Origin: Nocardioidaceae bacterium SCSIO 66511
Lineage (GTDB): Bacteria; Actinomycetota; Actinomycetes; Propionibacteriales; Nocardioidaceae
Reading direction: 5' to 3'
Length of the DNA stretch: 64,000 nt
Assembly: GCA_023100825.1 (NCBI GenBank)
Contig: CP095846.1
Location: 496,001 to 560,000, forward strand
The translations under genes and the position numbers were made by a program. Under the pieces are notes generated by a model, which saw nothing but the letters and a program-made list of their open reading frames with translations, ran no database searches and was not told where the DNA came from. This document shows positions 34,650 through 46,501 of this stretch, one piece after another. Every line of letters begins with the position of its first letter. Position 1 is the stretch's first letter.

Positions 34650-36077
34650 GTGAGTGAGTACGCGCGCAGAGTAGTCGCCGTGGCGGCGGCGATGCTGTGT
34701 GCGGCCACGTTGCCCGTCGTGACGACCGCCGATGCCGCGATGGAGCCCGAAACCTGCAAGGGCAGGCCGGTCACCATCTCGGGTACGGACGACGACGACA
34801 CCCTGGACGGTACGTCCGGCGACGACGTCATCCGCGCGTACGCCGGCGACGATGTGGTGCACGGACGCGGTGGCGATGACGTCATCTGCGGTGACTCGGG
34901 CGCAGACGAGTTGTACGGCGACGAGGGCGACGACGCACTGCACGGCGGCCCGTACCGGCTCTACTCCGATGACGGTGCGTACGCCGCGGAGGGCGACGTA
35001 CTCGCAGGCGGTGCCGGCGACGACCGGATCTTCGGTGGCGGTCGACCCTCCAACGAGGCCGTTCGGGTGTCGCCCGCACGCCATACGCCGGATCGCGTCG
35101 AGTTCCCGGAGGCGAAATCCGGCATCACCATCACCGCCGACGGAGTGGTGACCGGACGCGGAATCGGACGCGACCAGATTTTCGAGATGCAGCACGTCGT
35201 CGGAACGCGATGGGCGGACGACATCACCGTGCACGGCGATGTCATCGTCTCCGGCGGCAGCGGCCCAGATCGCATCACGGTCCTCCCCGGCGCCGAGGAC
35301 CAGACGTTGTATCCCACGCTGTACGGCGATGGCGGTGACGATCGCCTCGATGTCTCGCGAGCCGATGCGGACGGCTACTGGCTCTACGGCGGCGATGGTG
35401 ACGACACGCTGCTCGGCTCGAAGTACGCGGACCACATCGGAGACAACGAAGGCGGCGGCCAAGTCGATGCCGGCGGCGGTGATGACCAGATCGATACGAC
35501 CTCGCTGATGACGGTCCTCGCCGGTGGTGGCGACGACTCGCTGCAGATCGCGCTCGAGTCGGGCACACGCGAACCCATCGACGGGGGACCCGGCGAAGAC
35601 CACGCCGAGCTGCAGAACGCCACTTCGGCTCCGCTGTCGATCAATGTGCCCGATCGGGTGCTCCGCGCCGACGGGGAGTCGTCGGACCTGACCGGCGTCG
35701 AGAGCTTCGGAGCTTCCGCCCGCGAGGCAGACGTACGTTTCGTCGGTGGTCCAGGTGACGAGCGACTCGGGGTGGTCGCCTGGCACGGCAACACCGTGCG
35801 TGCGCGGATGGGCGCCGGCGACGACGAGTTCGTCGCGTACGCAGCCATCGACCCCGACGACTACGGAGCAGTGATGGCCTGGGGCGGGCCCGGCGATGAC
35901 GTGTTCGACGGAGCCGAGAGCGACGACAGCCTGTTCGGCGAGGGCGGCGACGACGTGATGTACGGGGACTCGGGTGATGACGTCATTCGCGGCGGGCCGG
36001 GCGACGACCGAGCGTTCGGGAGCCGCGGTGACGGCGACTCCTGCACGGGCGAGGTCGAAAGCGATTGCGAGGAGTGA
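34650..36077 (+). CDS. Secreted RTX-like calcium-binding protein
   Basis: A 475-residue protein from GTG 34650 (GGGAGG eight bases before). It starts with a Sec signal (RRVVAVAAAMLCAATLPVVTTADA), then many GGxGxDxU nonapeptides, e.g. AYAGDDVVHGRGGDDVICG and GGDGDDTLLGSKY, which form Ca2+-binding parallel beta rolls. The repeats occur at both ends, with a less regular middle. RTX proteins of Gram-negative bacteria leave by type I secretion; here a Sec signal is used and no T1SS genes are nearby. The last part ends DGDSCTGEVESDCEE. Function unknown, possibly adhesive or protective. Confidence 0.85.
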   Translation: MSEYARRVVAVAAAMLCAATLPVVTTADAAMEPETCKGRPVTISGTDDDDTLDGTSGDDVIRAYAGDDVVHGRGGDDVICGDSGADELYGDEGDDALHGGPYRLYSDDGAYAAEGDVLAGGAGDDRIFGGGRPSNEAVRVSPARHTPDRVEFPEAKSGITITADGVVTGRGIGRDQIFEMQHVVGTRWADDITVHGDVIVSGGSGPDRITVLPGAEDQTLYPTLYGDGGDDRLDVSRADADGYWLYGGDGDDTLLGSKYADHIGDNEGGGQVDAGGGDDQIDTTSLMTVLAGGGDDSLQIALESGTREPIDGGPGEDHAELQNATSAPLSINVPDRVLRADGESSDLTGVESFGASAREADVRFVGGPGDERLGVVAWHGNTVRARMGAGDDEFVAYAAIDPDDYGAVMAWGGPGDDVFDGAESDDSLFGEGGDDVMYGDSGDDVIRGGPGDDRAFGSRGDGDSCTGEVESDCEE

Positions 36078-36142
36078 CTCGGCACTGACCCTGCGCTGAC
36101 GTAGGCTCTACCAATGAGTAATGGGGGAGCAGGGGGTCGGCG

Positions 36143-37792
36143 ATGGCACCTACGGATCTGAGCGAGGGTCCGCCGTTTCCGACTGTGCCCGGTGACGTCT
36201 CCGGCGCGGGGCTGAGCGTGCTTCGCTCCGGCGGCATGGTGACCGGCGTCGGCACGTCGCTTCGTACGGCCCATGAGCCGGCGTGGCAGAACGTCGACGG
36301 CGTCATCGAAGAGCCCATGGTGGATGTGCTGAAGCTACCGTTCGACGACCTCGACCTGACGTCGAAGACGGCGCGGGTGGCCGCCGGTGCGCTCGGGTTG
36401 TACGACGGTGCACGAGTGGCCTACAACGGCACGATCAACGAGCTGAACTCCGAGTGGAAGTCGTACTCTGACCGCGCGTACCTACCCGGCGGCGCTACGA
36501 AGGCGCAAGCGGAGGCGTTTCAGGCGGCGATCGATGAGAAGAAGAGCGATCTGCGCCGGCGACAGTCCACTGCCGAGGGCACCTTCGACGACGCCGCGAC
36601 GGATGCGATCGGACTGCTCGACCTCGGGCCGGCCGCTCTGGACAATCCCCGGCTGAAGTCGATGGTCGATCGTGGGCTCAAGACGTACTTCGTGCCGAAG
36701 GCAGGTATGACCTCGGCCGAGCTGAAGGCACTGCTCGATGATGCGCGGGCGTCGGGGCTCGATCCGAAGGACTACAAGGACCTCCTTCAGCAGTATTACG
36801 TGACGAAGGCGGCCGAGAAGGCCGGAATCGACATGTCTGACTGGGATCCCTCCAAGGGCGCGGAGGGGCTGCGCGACATCATCGAGAAGGTCTACACGTA
36901 CTACGGTCAGCTCTACCTCGACAACCCGAACCTCAAATGGGCCGGTATGGCCAACATGATCGGGCCTTCGTTTGCTGCCGGCTTCTTCGACCTGAACCTG
37001 TTCCGCAACATCGCCGACAAGGCCGCGGGGCCACTCGACGACCTGCCCGACGAGGTACGCGACAGTCTCCCGCACCCGATCAGCGACATCGGCAAGCTGA
37101 GCGATCTGACGCAGGAAGATCTCAACTTCTACGAGACCACCTTCCTGCAGATGCAGAAGGACATCTTCATCGATCAGGCAGCCATGCACGAGGCCTACCT
37201 CGAAGGCGGCGTCGATGCGATCGAGGAGATGCGCGATGCGGGATTGTTCGACAACGGTGACCCCGATCAGACCGTCGAGTCGTGGCAGCAGATCGACGAC
37301 GGCATCACCACTGGTGACAACGACCTGATCAACCAGGGCAACAAAGGGCTGCTCTACAGAGAGCAGCACGACATCATCGACGATGCGTACCAGCAGATGT
37401 ACGACCACGATCCGACCGGGCCGGTCGTCACGTACCTGATGGGTGTTGTCGGAGACCCGTCGATTCCCGATGCTCAGACGCTCGGCGAGGTCGACCCGCT
37501 GACGTTCACCGGCGGGGCCGATCCGTGGGGCCCGGGAAAGATCGACGTGACCGTCGAGACGCCGCTGCCGGCGGGCAACATCGCGGACTTCGACACCCGC
37601 TGGAATCTCATCGAGGAAGACACGCTCGACAAGTACCTCGCCGTCGTCGACGGAGACCCGGATCGGGCCGAAGAGATCATCGGCTCGTCGGTTCACGACC
37701 GGATCGAGGAGGATCGTATCTACTGGCGGATCGACGACATCGTTGATGACTTCAAGTACAACTGGGATATCGACATCGACGTGGGATGGTAG
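36143..37792 (+). CDS. Large hypothetical protein of unknown function, paired with a lipoprotein
   Basis: A 549-residue protein that I do not recognise. It has no signal peptide and no clear membrane segment. Residues 60-150 predict long helices (LGLYDGARVAYNGTINELNSEW, KAQAEAFQAAIDEKKSDLRRRQS), reminiscent of WXG/LXG-type or contact-export substrates but without a firm motif. The middle is acidic and helical (NMIGPSFAAGFFDLNLFRNIADKA), and the C-terminus is rich in D/E and aromatic residues (IYWRIDDIVDDFKYNWDIDIDVGW). No nuclease or toxin motif was seen. It is followed after 4 bp by a lipoprotein gene, so the two form a likely operon, with the RTX-like gene 65 bp upstream. Confidence 0.75.
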   Translation: MAPTDLSEGPPFPTVPGDVSGAGLSVLRSGGMVTGVGTSLRTAHEPAWQNVDGVIEEPMVDVLKLPFDDLDLTSKTARVAAGALGLYDGARVAYNGTINELNSEWKSYSDRAYLPGGATKAQAEAFQAAIDEKKSDLRRRQSTAEGTFDDAATDAIGLLDLGPAALDNPRLKSMVDRGLKTYFVPKAGMTSAELKALLDDARASGLDPKDYKDLLQQYYVTKAAEKAGIDMSDWDPSKGAEGLRDIIEKVYTYYGQLYLDNPNLKWAGMANMIGPSFAAGFFDLNLFRNIADKAAGPLDDLPDEVRDSLPHPISDIGKLSDLTQEDLNFYETTFLQMQKDIFIDQAAMHEAYLEGGVDAIEEMRDAGLFDNGDPDQTVESWQQIDDGITTGDNDLINQGNKGLLYREQHDIIDDAYQQMYDHDPTGPVVTYLMGVVGDPSIPDAQTLGEVDPLTFTGGADPWGPGKIDVTVETPLPAGNIADFDTRWNLIEEDTLDKYLAVVDGDPDRAEEIIGSSVHDRIEEDRIYWRIDDIVDDFKYNWDIDIDVGW

Positions 37793-37796
37793 GCAG

Positions 37797-38366
37797 ATGC
37801 GGCTACGACTTATCTGCCTGCTGATGTTGCTTTCCGTCGCCATAGTCGGATGCGAAGGAGCCGAAGTGAAAGACGATGAGCCGAAGCTCCCGCCTGCCGC
37901 GTCCGTACGAGACGGGGTCGAGGTCTGGGACCTTCGCGAGCGCCCGACGGCCGAGCAGGTCGGCATCGCCGACGGGAGCGAAACGGCGACGTACGAGCCT
38001 GAGAAAGCCCGTACCGTCGAGCTGACGCTGCCCGAGGACGAGTCGGTACGACTGCCCGACACAAGGTACGTGTCGTTCAGCGCCATCCTGAGCTCCGACG
38101 ACCGTCCGGACAGCTGGGAAGTGCACACCACTCTGCTGGAGACCGACCCGTTGGTCACCCAGCTACGCTCTCTGGCCGAACAGGTCGGCGGCGGGCCTGA
38201 CGTCGCGAACGACTTCGCGCGACAGATCGACAGCGCGCAAGGAACCGACCGTGTCTCCTCCGACCGGGTCGAGGCGAAGTTCGGTGATCTGAAGCTCGGG
38301 GTGTTCGCGCGCTACTATCCGAATTCCGGCAAGGGGCTCGTCGTCATCAACGGCGGCTGGCACTAG
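37797..38366 (+). CDS. Small predicted lipoprotein
   Basis: A 189-residue protein. MRLRLICLLMLLSVAIVGC is a lipoprotein signal with lipobox IVGC (Cys19), so it would be anchored to the outer face of the membrane. The mature part is acidic and soluble with DPLVTQLRSLAEQVGGGPDVA and a C-terminal beta-rich end, VFARYYPNSGKGLVVINGG. No family is recognised. Its start is 4 bp after the stop of the 549-residue protein, so they are coupled; it may be an inhibitor, receptor or secretion partner of that protein. Confidence 0.8.
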   Translation: MRLRLICLLMLLSVAIVGCEGAEVKDDEPKLPPAASVRDGVEVWDLRERPTAEQVGIADGSETATYEPEKARTVELTLPEDESVRLPDTRYVSFSAILSSDDRPDSWEVHTTLLETDPLVTQLRSLAEQVGGGPDVANDFARQIDSAQGTDRVSSDRVEAKFGDLKLGVFARYYPNSGKGLVVINGGWH

Positions 38367-38480
38367 GAGCCGGAACAAACCTCGACGCTGCCTGGTTGAG
38401 CGTGGCTTGACAGGACGCGTTACCGTGTCCGTCGATCCATTTCTCCCCGTAAACTCGGGAATCTCGCAAGAACCAGGAGC

Positions 38481-41211
<2,731 letters not shown>

Positions 41212-41213
<2 letters not shown>

Positions 41214-41244
41214 CAGCCGGGCCGTCTATTCTGTGGCGGCTGCT
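41212..41244 (+). terminator. Hairpin just after topA
   Basis: An 8-bp stem (41212-41219 with 41237-41244) with a 17-base loop, overlapping the topA stop codon and followed by repeat copy 3. No T tract. Confidence 0.45.
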
Positions 41245-41254
41245 GTGGCCAGGT

Positions 41255-41523
41255 GGTCCCACTCGCTACCGGCTTTCCTGGTACTTCGGTCCCGAGAAGA
41301 CGCGGCGACGCGCGGAGCCGCCATTTCGGTTCGATTGCTTGGCGGCTTTCCCGTCACCTTGATATGGGATCGGGGTAATGTTCGGTTTCGGTGTCAAACA
41401 CGTACCGGCGGCCACTGGTGTACCAATGGGCACGGCAGCCTTCCACTTTGCACGGCGTACCTGCCGTGCAAAGTGGAGTTTCACCATGTTTACTTGGTGA
41501 AGCACCATCGATCGACCCCGCTT
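41255..41523 (+). repeat. Dispersed intergenic repeat, copy 3 (right arm missing; no gene seen)
   Basis: Most of the 339-bp gap between topA and ltrA. The left box GACGCGGCGACGCGCGGAGCC is at 41299-41319. Stem-loop 1 is perfect: 14-bp arms 41443-41456 and 41463-41476 around a GTACCT loop. Stem-loop 2 is a 7-bp stem at 41480-41501. The similarity to copies 1 and 2 stops soon after GACCCCGC at about 41523, so the inverse box and right-hand units are absent. The ltrA start is 30 bp further on. Confidence 0.8.
41443..41501 (+). ncRNA. Conserved paired stem-loops of the repeat family (copy 3)
   Basis: Two neighbouring hairpins, a perfect 14-bp stem with a 6-base loop and a 7-bp stem with an 8-base loop, conserved in position in all three repeat copies. 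In copy 2 three pairs of the first stem have become G-U, and in copy 1 one pair is C/A. The pattern suggests, but does not prove, an RNA fold. Confidence 0.4.
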
Positions 41524-41552
41524 GCACGCGTGACACGTCTCTCGGCACTACG

Positions 41553-42749
41553 ATGCCGAGCGTGCAAGCTCGACAGATCCGACTCGTACGCCCGCTGCGA
41601 CCGCGTGATCCCACGGAGGAGCACCGAGCCGCAACACCGCTCGAGTTGTTCACCGACCTGTGTTTCGTGGTGGCGGTCGCGCAGGCAGCGGCATCGTTCC
41701 ACCATGAGATCTCCGACGGGGCGGTGTTCGAAGGCACCATCTATTTCGCGATGTCCTTCTGGGCGATCTTCTGGGCGTGGTTGAACTTCACCTGGTTCGC
41801 CTCGGCGTACGACAACGACGACGTGACGTACCGGTGCCTCACCTTGTTGCAGATCGCCGGATCGCTCGTGATCGCCGCCGGCATCCCGCAGGCGTTCGAC
41901 GGCGACTTCACCCTCGTGGTGATCGGGTACATCATCATGCGGATAGCGCTCGTCGTGCTCTGGCTCCGTGCCGGGCGCAACGATCCGCCTCGCCGGACGA
42001 CCGCATACCGATACGCCGGCGGGATCGTGATCGTGCAGTGCTACTGGGTTGCTTTCCTGTTCTTGCCGACTGAGATTGCCCTTGTCGGTTTCGTCGTCGG
42101 TTTCGTCGCTGAGATGGCCGTGCCCGCGTTCGCTGAGCGTGCCGCGGGCACGCCGTGGCATCCGGAGCATGTGGCGGAGCGCTACAGCTGCTTCTTCATC
42201 ATCGTTCTCGGCGAGACGATCCTGTCGTCGACAGTCGCGATCCAGTCGTCGATCGATGCCGGCACCGCGGCGAGTGAGCTCACTGAGACGATCGTCGGCG
42301 GCATTCTGATCGTGTTCAGTCTCTGGTGGCTCTACTTCAGCCGCGACGACTCGGAGGTACTACGCGGCCGAAGCGATGCGGCCAACATGGCCTGGGGTTT
42401 CGGCCACTACTTCATCTTCGCTGCGGCGGCTGCCATCGGCGCAGCGCTCGCCGCACGAGTCGACCACTACACAAACCACAGTGCCGTCGACGATCTTGCG
42501 TCGGCGTACGCCTTGGCAGTCCCGATCGCGATCCTGCTATGCGGCTTGTATGTACTGCGGCTTCGTCAACACGACCGCAGTCGGCGTACCGCAGTGCCGT
42601 TGTTCGTCGCCGTGATCGCCGTACTCTTGGCCGCGCTCTTCCCGGTGCCGGAGATCGTGATCGGGTTGATCCTCGCGGTCCTGGTGGCGATCGAGGTGCT
42701 GAACCCCGAAGGAGTCGGCGACCAGTACGCCGACGCGTCGACCGAGTGA
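41553..42749 (+). CDS. ltrA: Low temperature requirement A-type membrane protein
   Basis: A 398-residue polytopic protein of the LtrA family, with about 11 membrane helices. The family opening is clear: ATPLELFTDLCFVVAVAQAA, then SFWAIFWAWLNFTWFASAYDNDD. In Listeria LtrA is needed for growth in the cold; biochemical role unknown. The ATG at 41553 is chosen because earlier in-frame codons lie in repeat copy 3. It converges with the RidA-like gene 10 bp away. Confidence 0.9.
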   Translation: MPSVQARQIRLVRPLRPRDPTEEHRAATPLELFTDLCFVVAVAQAAASFHHEISDGAVFEGTIYFAMSFWAIFWAWLNFTWFASAYDNDDVTYRCLTLLQIAGSLVIAAGIPQAFDGDFTLVVIGYIIMRIALVVLWLRAGRNDPPRRTTAYRYAGGIVIVQCYWVAFLFLPTEIALVGFVVGFVAEMAVPAFAERAAGTPWHPEHVAERYSCFFIIVLGETILSSTVAIQSSIDAGTAASELTETIVGGILIVFSLWWLYFSRDDSEVLRGRSDAANMAWGFGHYFIFAAAAAIGAALAARVDHYTNHSAVDDLASAYALAVPIAILLCGLYVLRLRQHDRSRRTAVPLFVAVIAVLLAALFPVPEIVIGLILAVLVAIEVLNPEGVGDQYADASTE

Positions 42750-42759
42750 ACGGACGCCG

Positions 42760-43164
42760 TCAGCGTACGACCGCGGCGATGGCCGAGATCTCCACCAGGG
42801 CGCCGGGTACGCCCAAGCCGGCGACCATCGCGGCAGTGACCAAGGGCGGCTCGCCACCCGTGTCGAGGGCGCCCGCGACCGCGCCGTACGCCGCGCGCAG
42901 ATCGACTCCGTCGACGAGCAGGATCGAGTACGAGACGACGTCCGCGAGCCGCGCGTCTGCCGCGGCGAGTGCCGACTCGACGTTCTGCAGGGCCCTGCTG
43001 GACTGCGTACCGACGTCGTCCGGGCCGACGATGGCTCCGGACGCGTCGACGGCGTTCTGGCCGCCGATGTAGATCGTGGTCGCGTTCGGTGGGATGACAG
43101 CGGCGTGGCTGAAGGCGGGGCTCTTGATCAGTGAATCCGGGCTCAGGAGGGTGATCTTGTCCAT
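42760..43164 (-). CDS. RidA/YjgF-family protein
   Basis: A 134-residue protein of the RidA (YjgF/YER057c/UK114) fold, whose best known members hydrolyse reactive enamines from amino-acid metabolism. The pattern TIYIGGQNAVDASGAIVGPDDVGTQ followed by ALQNVESALAAADARLADVVS is typical. The key arginine of true RidA enzymes, near the C-terminus, is not obvious (PGALVEISAIAAV), so this belongs to a less studied subgroup. It starts 112 bp from the divergent MFS-tmk gene. Confidence 0.85.
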   Translation of the reverse strand: MDKITLLSPDSLIKSPAFSHAAVIPPNATTIYIGGQNAVDASGAIVGPDDVGTQSSRALQNVESALAAADARLADVVSYSILLVDGVDLRAAYGAVAGALDTGGEPPLVTAAMVAGLGVPGALVEISAIAAVVR

Positions 43165-43276
43165 GCCCACACGGTAGGAGGAAAACCAGACGATTCGCGT
43201 CCGGATTGAGCCTGCATCGGCGAGCGACCTTTCGACCGGGCGACGGCTCGGCACGCAGACGCCTTAGGGTCGTTAT

Positions 43277-45292
43277 GTGAGCGGGTCCGGCATCGACGAT
43301 GTGAACGCGACGGGTCTCCGGGCAATCTTTCGCATCCGGGACTTCCGGCGTATGTGGGCCGCGCTCGGCCTCGCCTCGCTCGCCGATTGGATGGGGCTGC
43401 TGGCGATCACCGCGTTCGCCAACGACATCGCCGACGGCGGGTACGCGGAGAAGAACTTCGCGATCGCAGGAGTGCTGTTCCTGCGCGTACTCCCCGCCCT
43501 GCTCATCGGCCCGCTCGGCGGCTACATCGCCGACCGACTCGACCGGCGTACGACACTGGTGGTCGGTCTGGTCCTGCGCGGGCTCTGCTTCGCGAGCATC
43601 CCCCTGGTCGGCACGCTGTGGTGGCTGTTCGCTGCGACTGTCCTGATCGAGGCCGTCAACGCGGTGTGGCTGCCGACCAAGGACGCCACCATCCCCAACC
43701 TGGTGCCGGCCAAACGACTCGAGGACGCCAACCGGGTCAACCTCGCGACCACGTACGGATCGGCGCTGCCCGCTGCGGCGCTGTTCATCGTCGTCGCCAA
43801 TATCACCGAGCTGCTCTCCACGTACGCGGGGTTGACCAGCGGTACGTCTGCCGACCTGACGATGTACGTGATCGCGGTGGGCTTCCTCGCCGGCGGAGTC
43901 GTCTGCCAGACGATGCGTGACATTCCGCGCGGTTCGTCGATCGCGGCCGACGACCAGCAGGGTCTCGTCCGTACGATCCTCGACGGCTGGTCGTACATCC
44001 GCGACACCGACGTCGTACGCGGACTCGTTGTCGGGATCGTGGGGGCGTTCGCCGCGGGCGGTGTCGTGATCGGTCTCGGGCGGGTGTACGCGACCGACCT
44101 CGGCGCCGACGATGCCGGGTACGGCGTGTTGTTCGGCTGCGTGTTCCTCGGGCTCGGCTCTGGTATGTGGCTGGGTCCACGCACGCTGGCTCGTATCTCC
44201 CGTCGCCGGATCTTCGGCCTCGGGCTCGTGGCGGCGGGCGTGACCCTCGCCGTCATCTCGCTGATCGGCAACATGGTCCTCGCGGCGCTGCTCGTCGTGG
44301 TGCTCGGCTACTTCGCCGGCATCTCCTGGATCACCGGTTACACGCTGCTCGGGTTGGAGGTCGCCGACGACGTACGCGGGCGGACGTTCGCGCTCGTGCA
44401 GTCGCTGATCCGGATCGCGCTGGCGCTCGTACTCGCCGCGGGTCCGGCGGTCGCCGGCTTGATCGGCGCGCACAAGTGGCGCATCACCGACGAGGCGTCG
44501 ATCACCTACAGCGGCGCCCAGTTCACGTTCCTGATGGGGGCGGCCGTTGCGATCGTTGTCGGGGTCAGCGCATATCGTCGGATGAACGACAGACCAGGGG
44601 TGACATTGCGAGACGAGCTGACCGGGCGGCAGCCGCAGGGTCGTTACAGCGACAACGGCGTGTTTGTCGCGTTCGAAGGCGGCGACGGTGCGGGCAAGTC
44701 GACACAAGCACGCTTGCTCGCCGAGTCGCTGCGTGCCGATGGGTACGACGTGCTGCTGACGCATGAGCCGGGTGACACGCCGGTCGGTGCGAAGCTGCGC
44801 GAGATCGTGCTCAGCATCGAGACCGGAGAGCTGTCGCATCGCACCGAGGCGTTGCTCTACGCCGCTGACAAAGCCGAGCACGTCGACACGGTCGTGCGGC
44901 CCGCGCTCGACGACGGCCGCGTCGTGATCACCGACCGTTACGTCGACTCCGCGCTCGCGTACCAAGGTGCTGGTCGCGAGTTGACCCGTGACGAGGTCGA
45001 GTCGGTGATCCGTTGGGCCACCTCGCAGTTGCGCCCGCACCTCACCGTCGTGCTCGACGTGGAGCCCGAGGTGGGCCGTGACCGGTTCAGCACGCCCGAC
45101 CGGCTCGAATCGGAGTCGGCCGACTTCCACCAGCGGGTACGCGACTCCTTCCTCGACCTCGCGGCAGATGATCCCGAGCACTACCTGGTCCTCGATGCGC
45201 ATGGCTCCCGAGAGGAGCTCGCAACGCACGTACGCGAACGCCTCGGTGCTCACCTCGGGCACGCCACCCGTAACGAGGGTCAGCAGGCATGA
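43277..45292 (+). CDS. tmk: MFS transporter - thymidylate kinase fusion
   Basis: A 671-residue bifunctional protein. Residues 1-430 are an MFS membrane domain (RMWAALGLASLADWMGLLAI, GGYIADRLDRRTTLVVG) and residues 455-665 a dTMP kinase with P-loop FEGGDGAGKSTQARLL, DR-Y motif ITDRYVDSALAYQGAGR and the E/R lid region. The kinase makes dTDP for DNA synthesis. The same fusion is known in Streptomyces (SCO3542) and other actinobacteria, so it is not an assembly artefact. It starts at GTG 43277. The stop overlaps the holB start (ATGA), coupling translation. Confidence 0.95.
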   Translation: MSGSGIDDVNATGLRAIFRIRDFRRMWAALGLASLADWMGLLAITAFANDIADGGYAEKNFAIAGVLFLRVLPALLIGPLGGYIADRLDRRTTLVVGLVLRGLCFASIPLVGTLWWLFAATVLIEAVNAVWLPTKDATIPNLVPAKRLEDANRVNLATTYGSALPAAALFIVVANITELLSTYAGLTSGTSADLTMYVIAVGFLAGGVVCQTMRDIPRGSSIAADDQQGLVRTILDGWSYIRDTDVVRGLVVGIVGAFAAGGVVIGLGRVYATDLGADDAGYGVLFGCVFLGLGSGMWLGPRTLARISRRRIFGLGLVAAGVTLAVISLIGNMVLAALLVVVLGYFAGISWITGYTLLGLEVADDVRGRTFALVQSLIRIALALVLAAGPAVAGLIGAHKWRITDEASITYSGAQFTFLMGAAVAIVVGVSAYRRMNDRPGVTLRDELTGRQPQGRYSDNGVFVAFEGGDGAGKSTQARLLAESLRADGYDVLLTHEPGDTPVGAKLREIVLSIETGELSHRTEALLYAADKAEHVDTVVRPALDDGRVVITDRYVDSALAYQGAGRELTRDEVESVIRWATSQLRPHLTVVLDVEPEVGRDRFSTPDRLESESADFHQRVRDSFLDLAADDPEHYLVLDAHGSREELATHVRERLGAHLGHATRNEGQQA

Positions 45293-46413
45293 CCGTCTGG
45301 GACGACCTGGTAGGCCAGGGCCAGATCGTGGAGCAGTTGCAGCGCTCCATCGACCGCGATATGACCCACGCCTGGTTGTTCATCGGGCCGCCGGGGTCGG
45401 GCAGGTCCAACGTCGCGCGCGCGTTCGCCGCAGCCCTGCAGTGCGAGTCGGGCGGGTGCGGCGAGTGCAATGCCTGCCGCACCTCCCTGTCCGGCGCGCA
45501 TCCCGACGTCACCCTCGTACGCACCGACCGCTTGAGCATCGAGGTCGATGAGGTACGCGAGCACGTACGCACGGCGGCGCTGCGCCCGTCAGCGGGCAGG
45601 TGGCAGGTGCTGATCGTCGAGGATGCCGATCGGTTGACCGAGAAGGCTGCCGACGCCCTGCTGAAGACGCTTGAAGAGCCACCCCCACGTACCGTCTGGA
45701 TGCTGTGCGCGCCGACGGCCGAAGACGTCATCGTCACCATCCGATCGCGTTCACGCCAGGTCGTGCTGCGGACGCCGCCGGCCGCAGAGGTCGCGGCGAT
45801 GCTGGTGCGGCGCGACGGCGTCGACGAGACGATCGCTCTCGAGTCCGCGCGCGCGGCACAGGGCCACGTCGGTCGCGCGCGTGCCCTGGCGACGAACGAC
45901 GCAGTGCGTACGCGGCGGCACGAGGTGCTCGCGATCCCCTCGTCGCTGCGCGACCTGGGCGCGTGCCTGACGGCCGCCCAGAACCTCAACGAGACCGCAC
46001 AGGCACAGGCCGCCGACCGCGCCGACGAGCTCGACTCGCGAGAGTTGGCGGATTTGCGGCAGGCGTGGGGCGTGGAAGACCGTGGCCGCCGCCCGGCGGG
46101 CTACCAGGGCAATCGGTCATCGCTGGAAAAGGACCAGAAGCGGCGTCGTACGCGGATGGCACGTGACGCCATCGACGGCGCGTTGATCGATCTCATGTCG
46201 TTGTACCGCGATGTCTTGTCTGTGCAGCTCGGCGCCGCCGCGGAGATGGTGAACGCCGATCTGGAGTCGACCATCCGTGAGCTCGCCGATAGCGGTACGC
46301 CGGAGTCGACGCTGGCCCATCTCGATGCGATCCTCGAATGCCGCGAGGCGCTCACCGCCAACGCCGCCCCGCTGCTCGCCCTCGAGCACCTGATGATCCG
46401 GCTGGCGCGCTGA
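45289..46413 (+). CDS. holB: DNA polymerase III subunit delta'
   Basis: A 374-residue clamp-loader subunit. The AAA+ N-domain has IGPPGSGRSNVARAFAAAL, with arginine in place of the P-loop lysine, in keeping with delta' as a non-hydrolysing member. A zinc module of four cysteines follows (CESGGCGECNACR). Sensor region EDADRLTEKAADALLKTLEEPP is clear. Four-base overlap with tmk places both in one operon with DNA-replication roles. Confidence 0.95.
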   Translation: MTVWDDLVGQGQIVEQLQRSIDRDMTHAWLFIGPPGSGRSNVARAFAAALQCESGGCGECNACRTSLSGAHPDVTLVRTDRLSIEVDEVREHVRTAALRPSAGRWQVLIVEDADRLTEKAADALLKTLEEPPPRTVWMLCAPTAEDVIVTIRSRSRQVVLRTPPAAEVAAMLVRRDGVDETIALESARAAQGHVGRARALATNDAVRTRRHEVLAIPSSLRDLGACLTAAQNLNETAQAQAADRADELDSRELADLRQAWGVEDRGRRPAGYQGNRSSLEKDQKRRRTRMARDAIDGALIDLMSLYRDVLSVQLGAAAEMVNADLESTIRELADSGTPESTLAHLDAILECREALTANAAPLLALEHLMIRLAR

Positions 46414-46501
46414 CGCCGCTACCGGCCGCTGTGGATAACTTCGACCTGCTTTCGCAGGTTCACGTACCTTGATTGACGACGCCCCGACCACGAGGAGATC
46501 G

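Noticed and set aside
42566-45262. An 898-residue open frame opposite the MFS-tmk gene
   Set aside because: It is antisense to a clear fused gene and has no recognisable domain.
43277-45292. MFS-tmk fusion as an artefact or a novelty
   Set aside because: The same fusion is established in Streptomyces and other actinobacteria, so it is real but not new.
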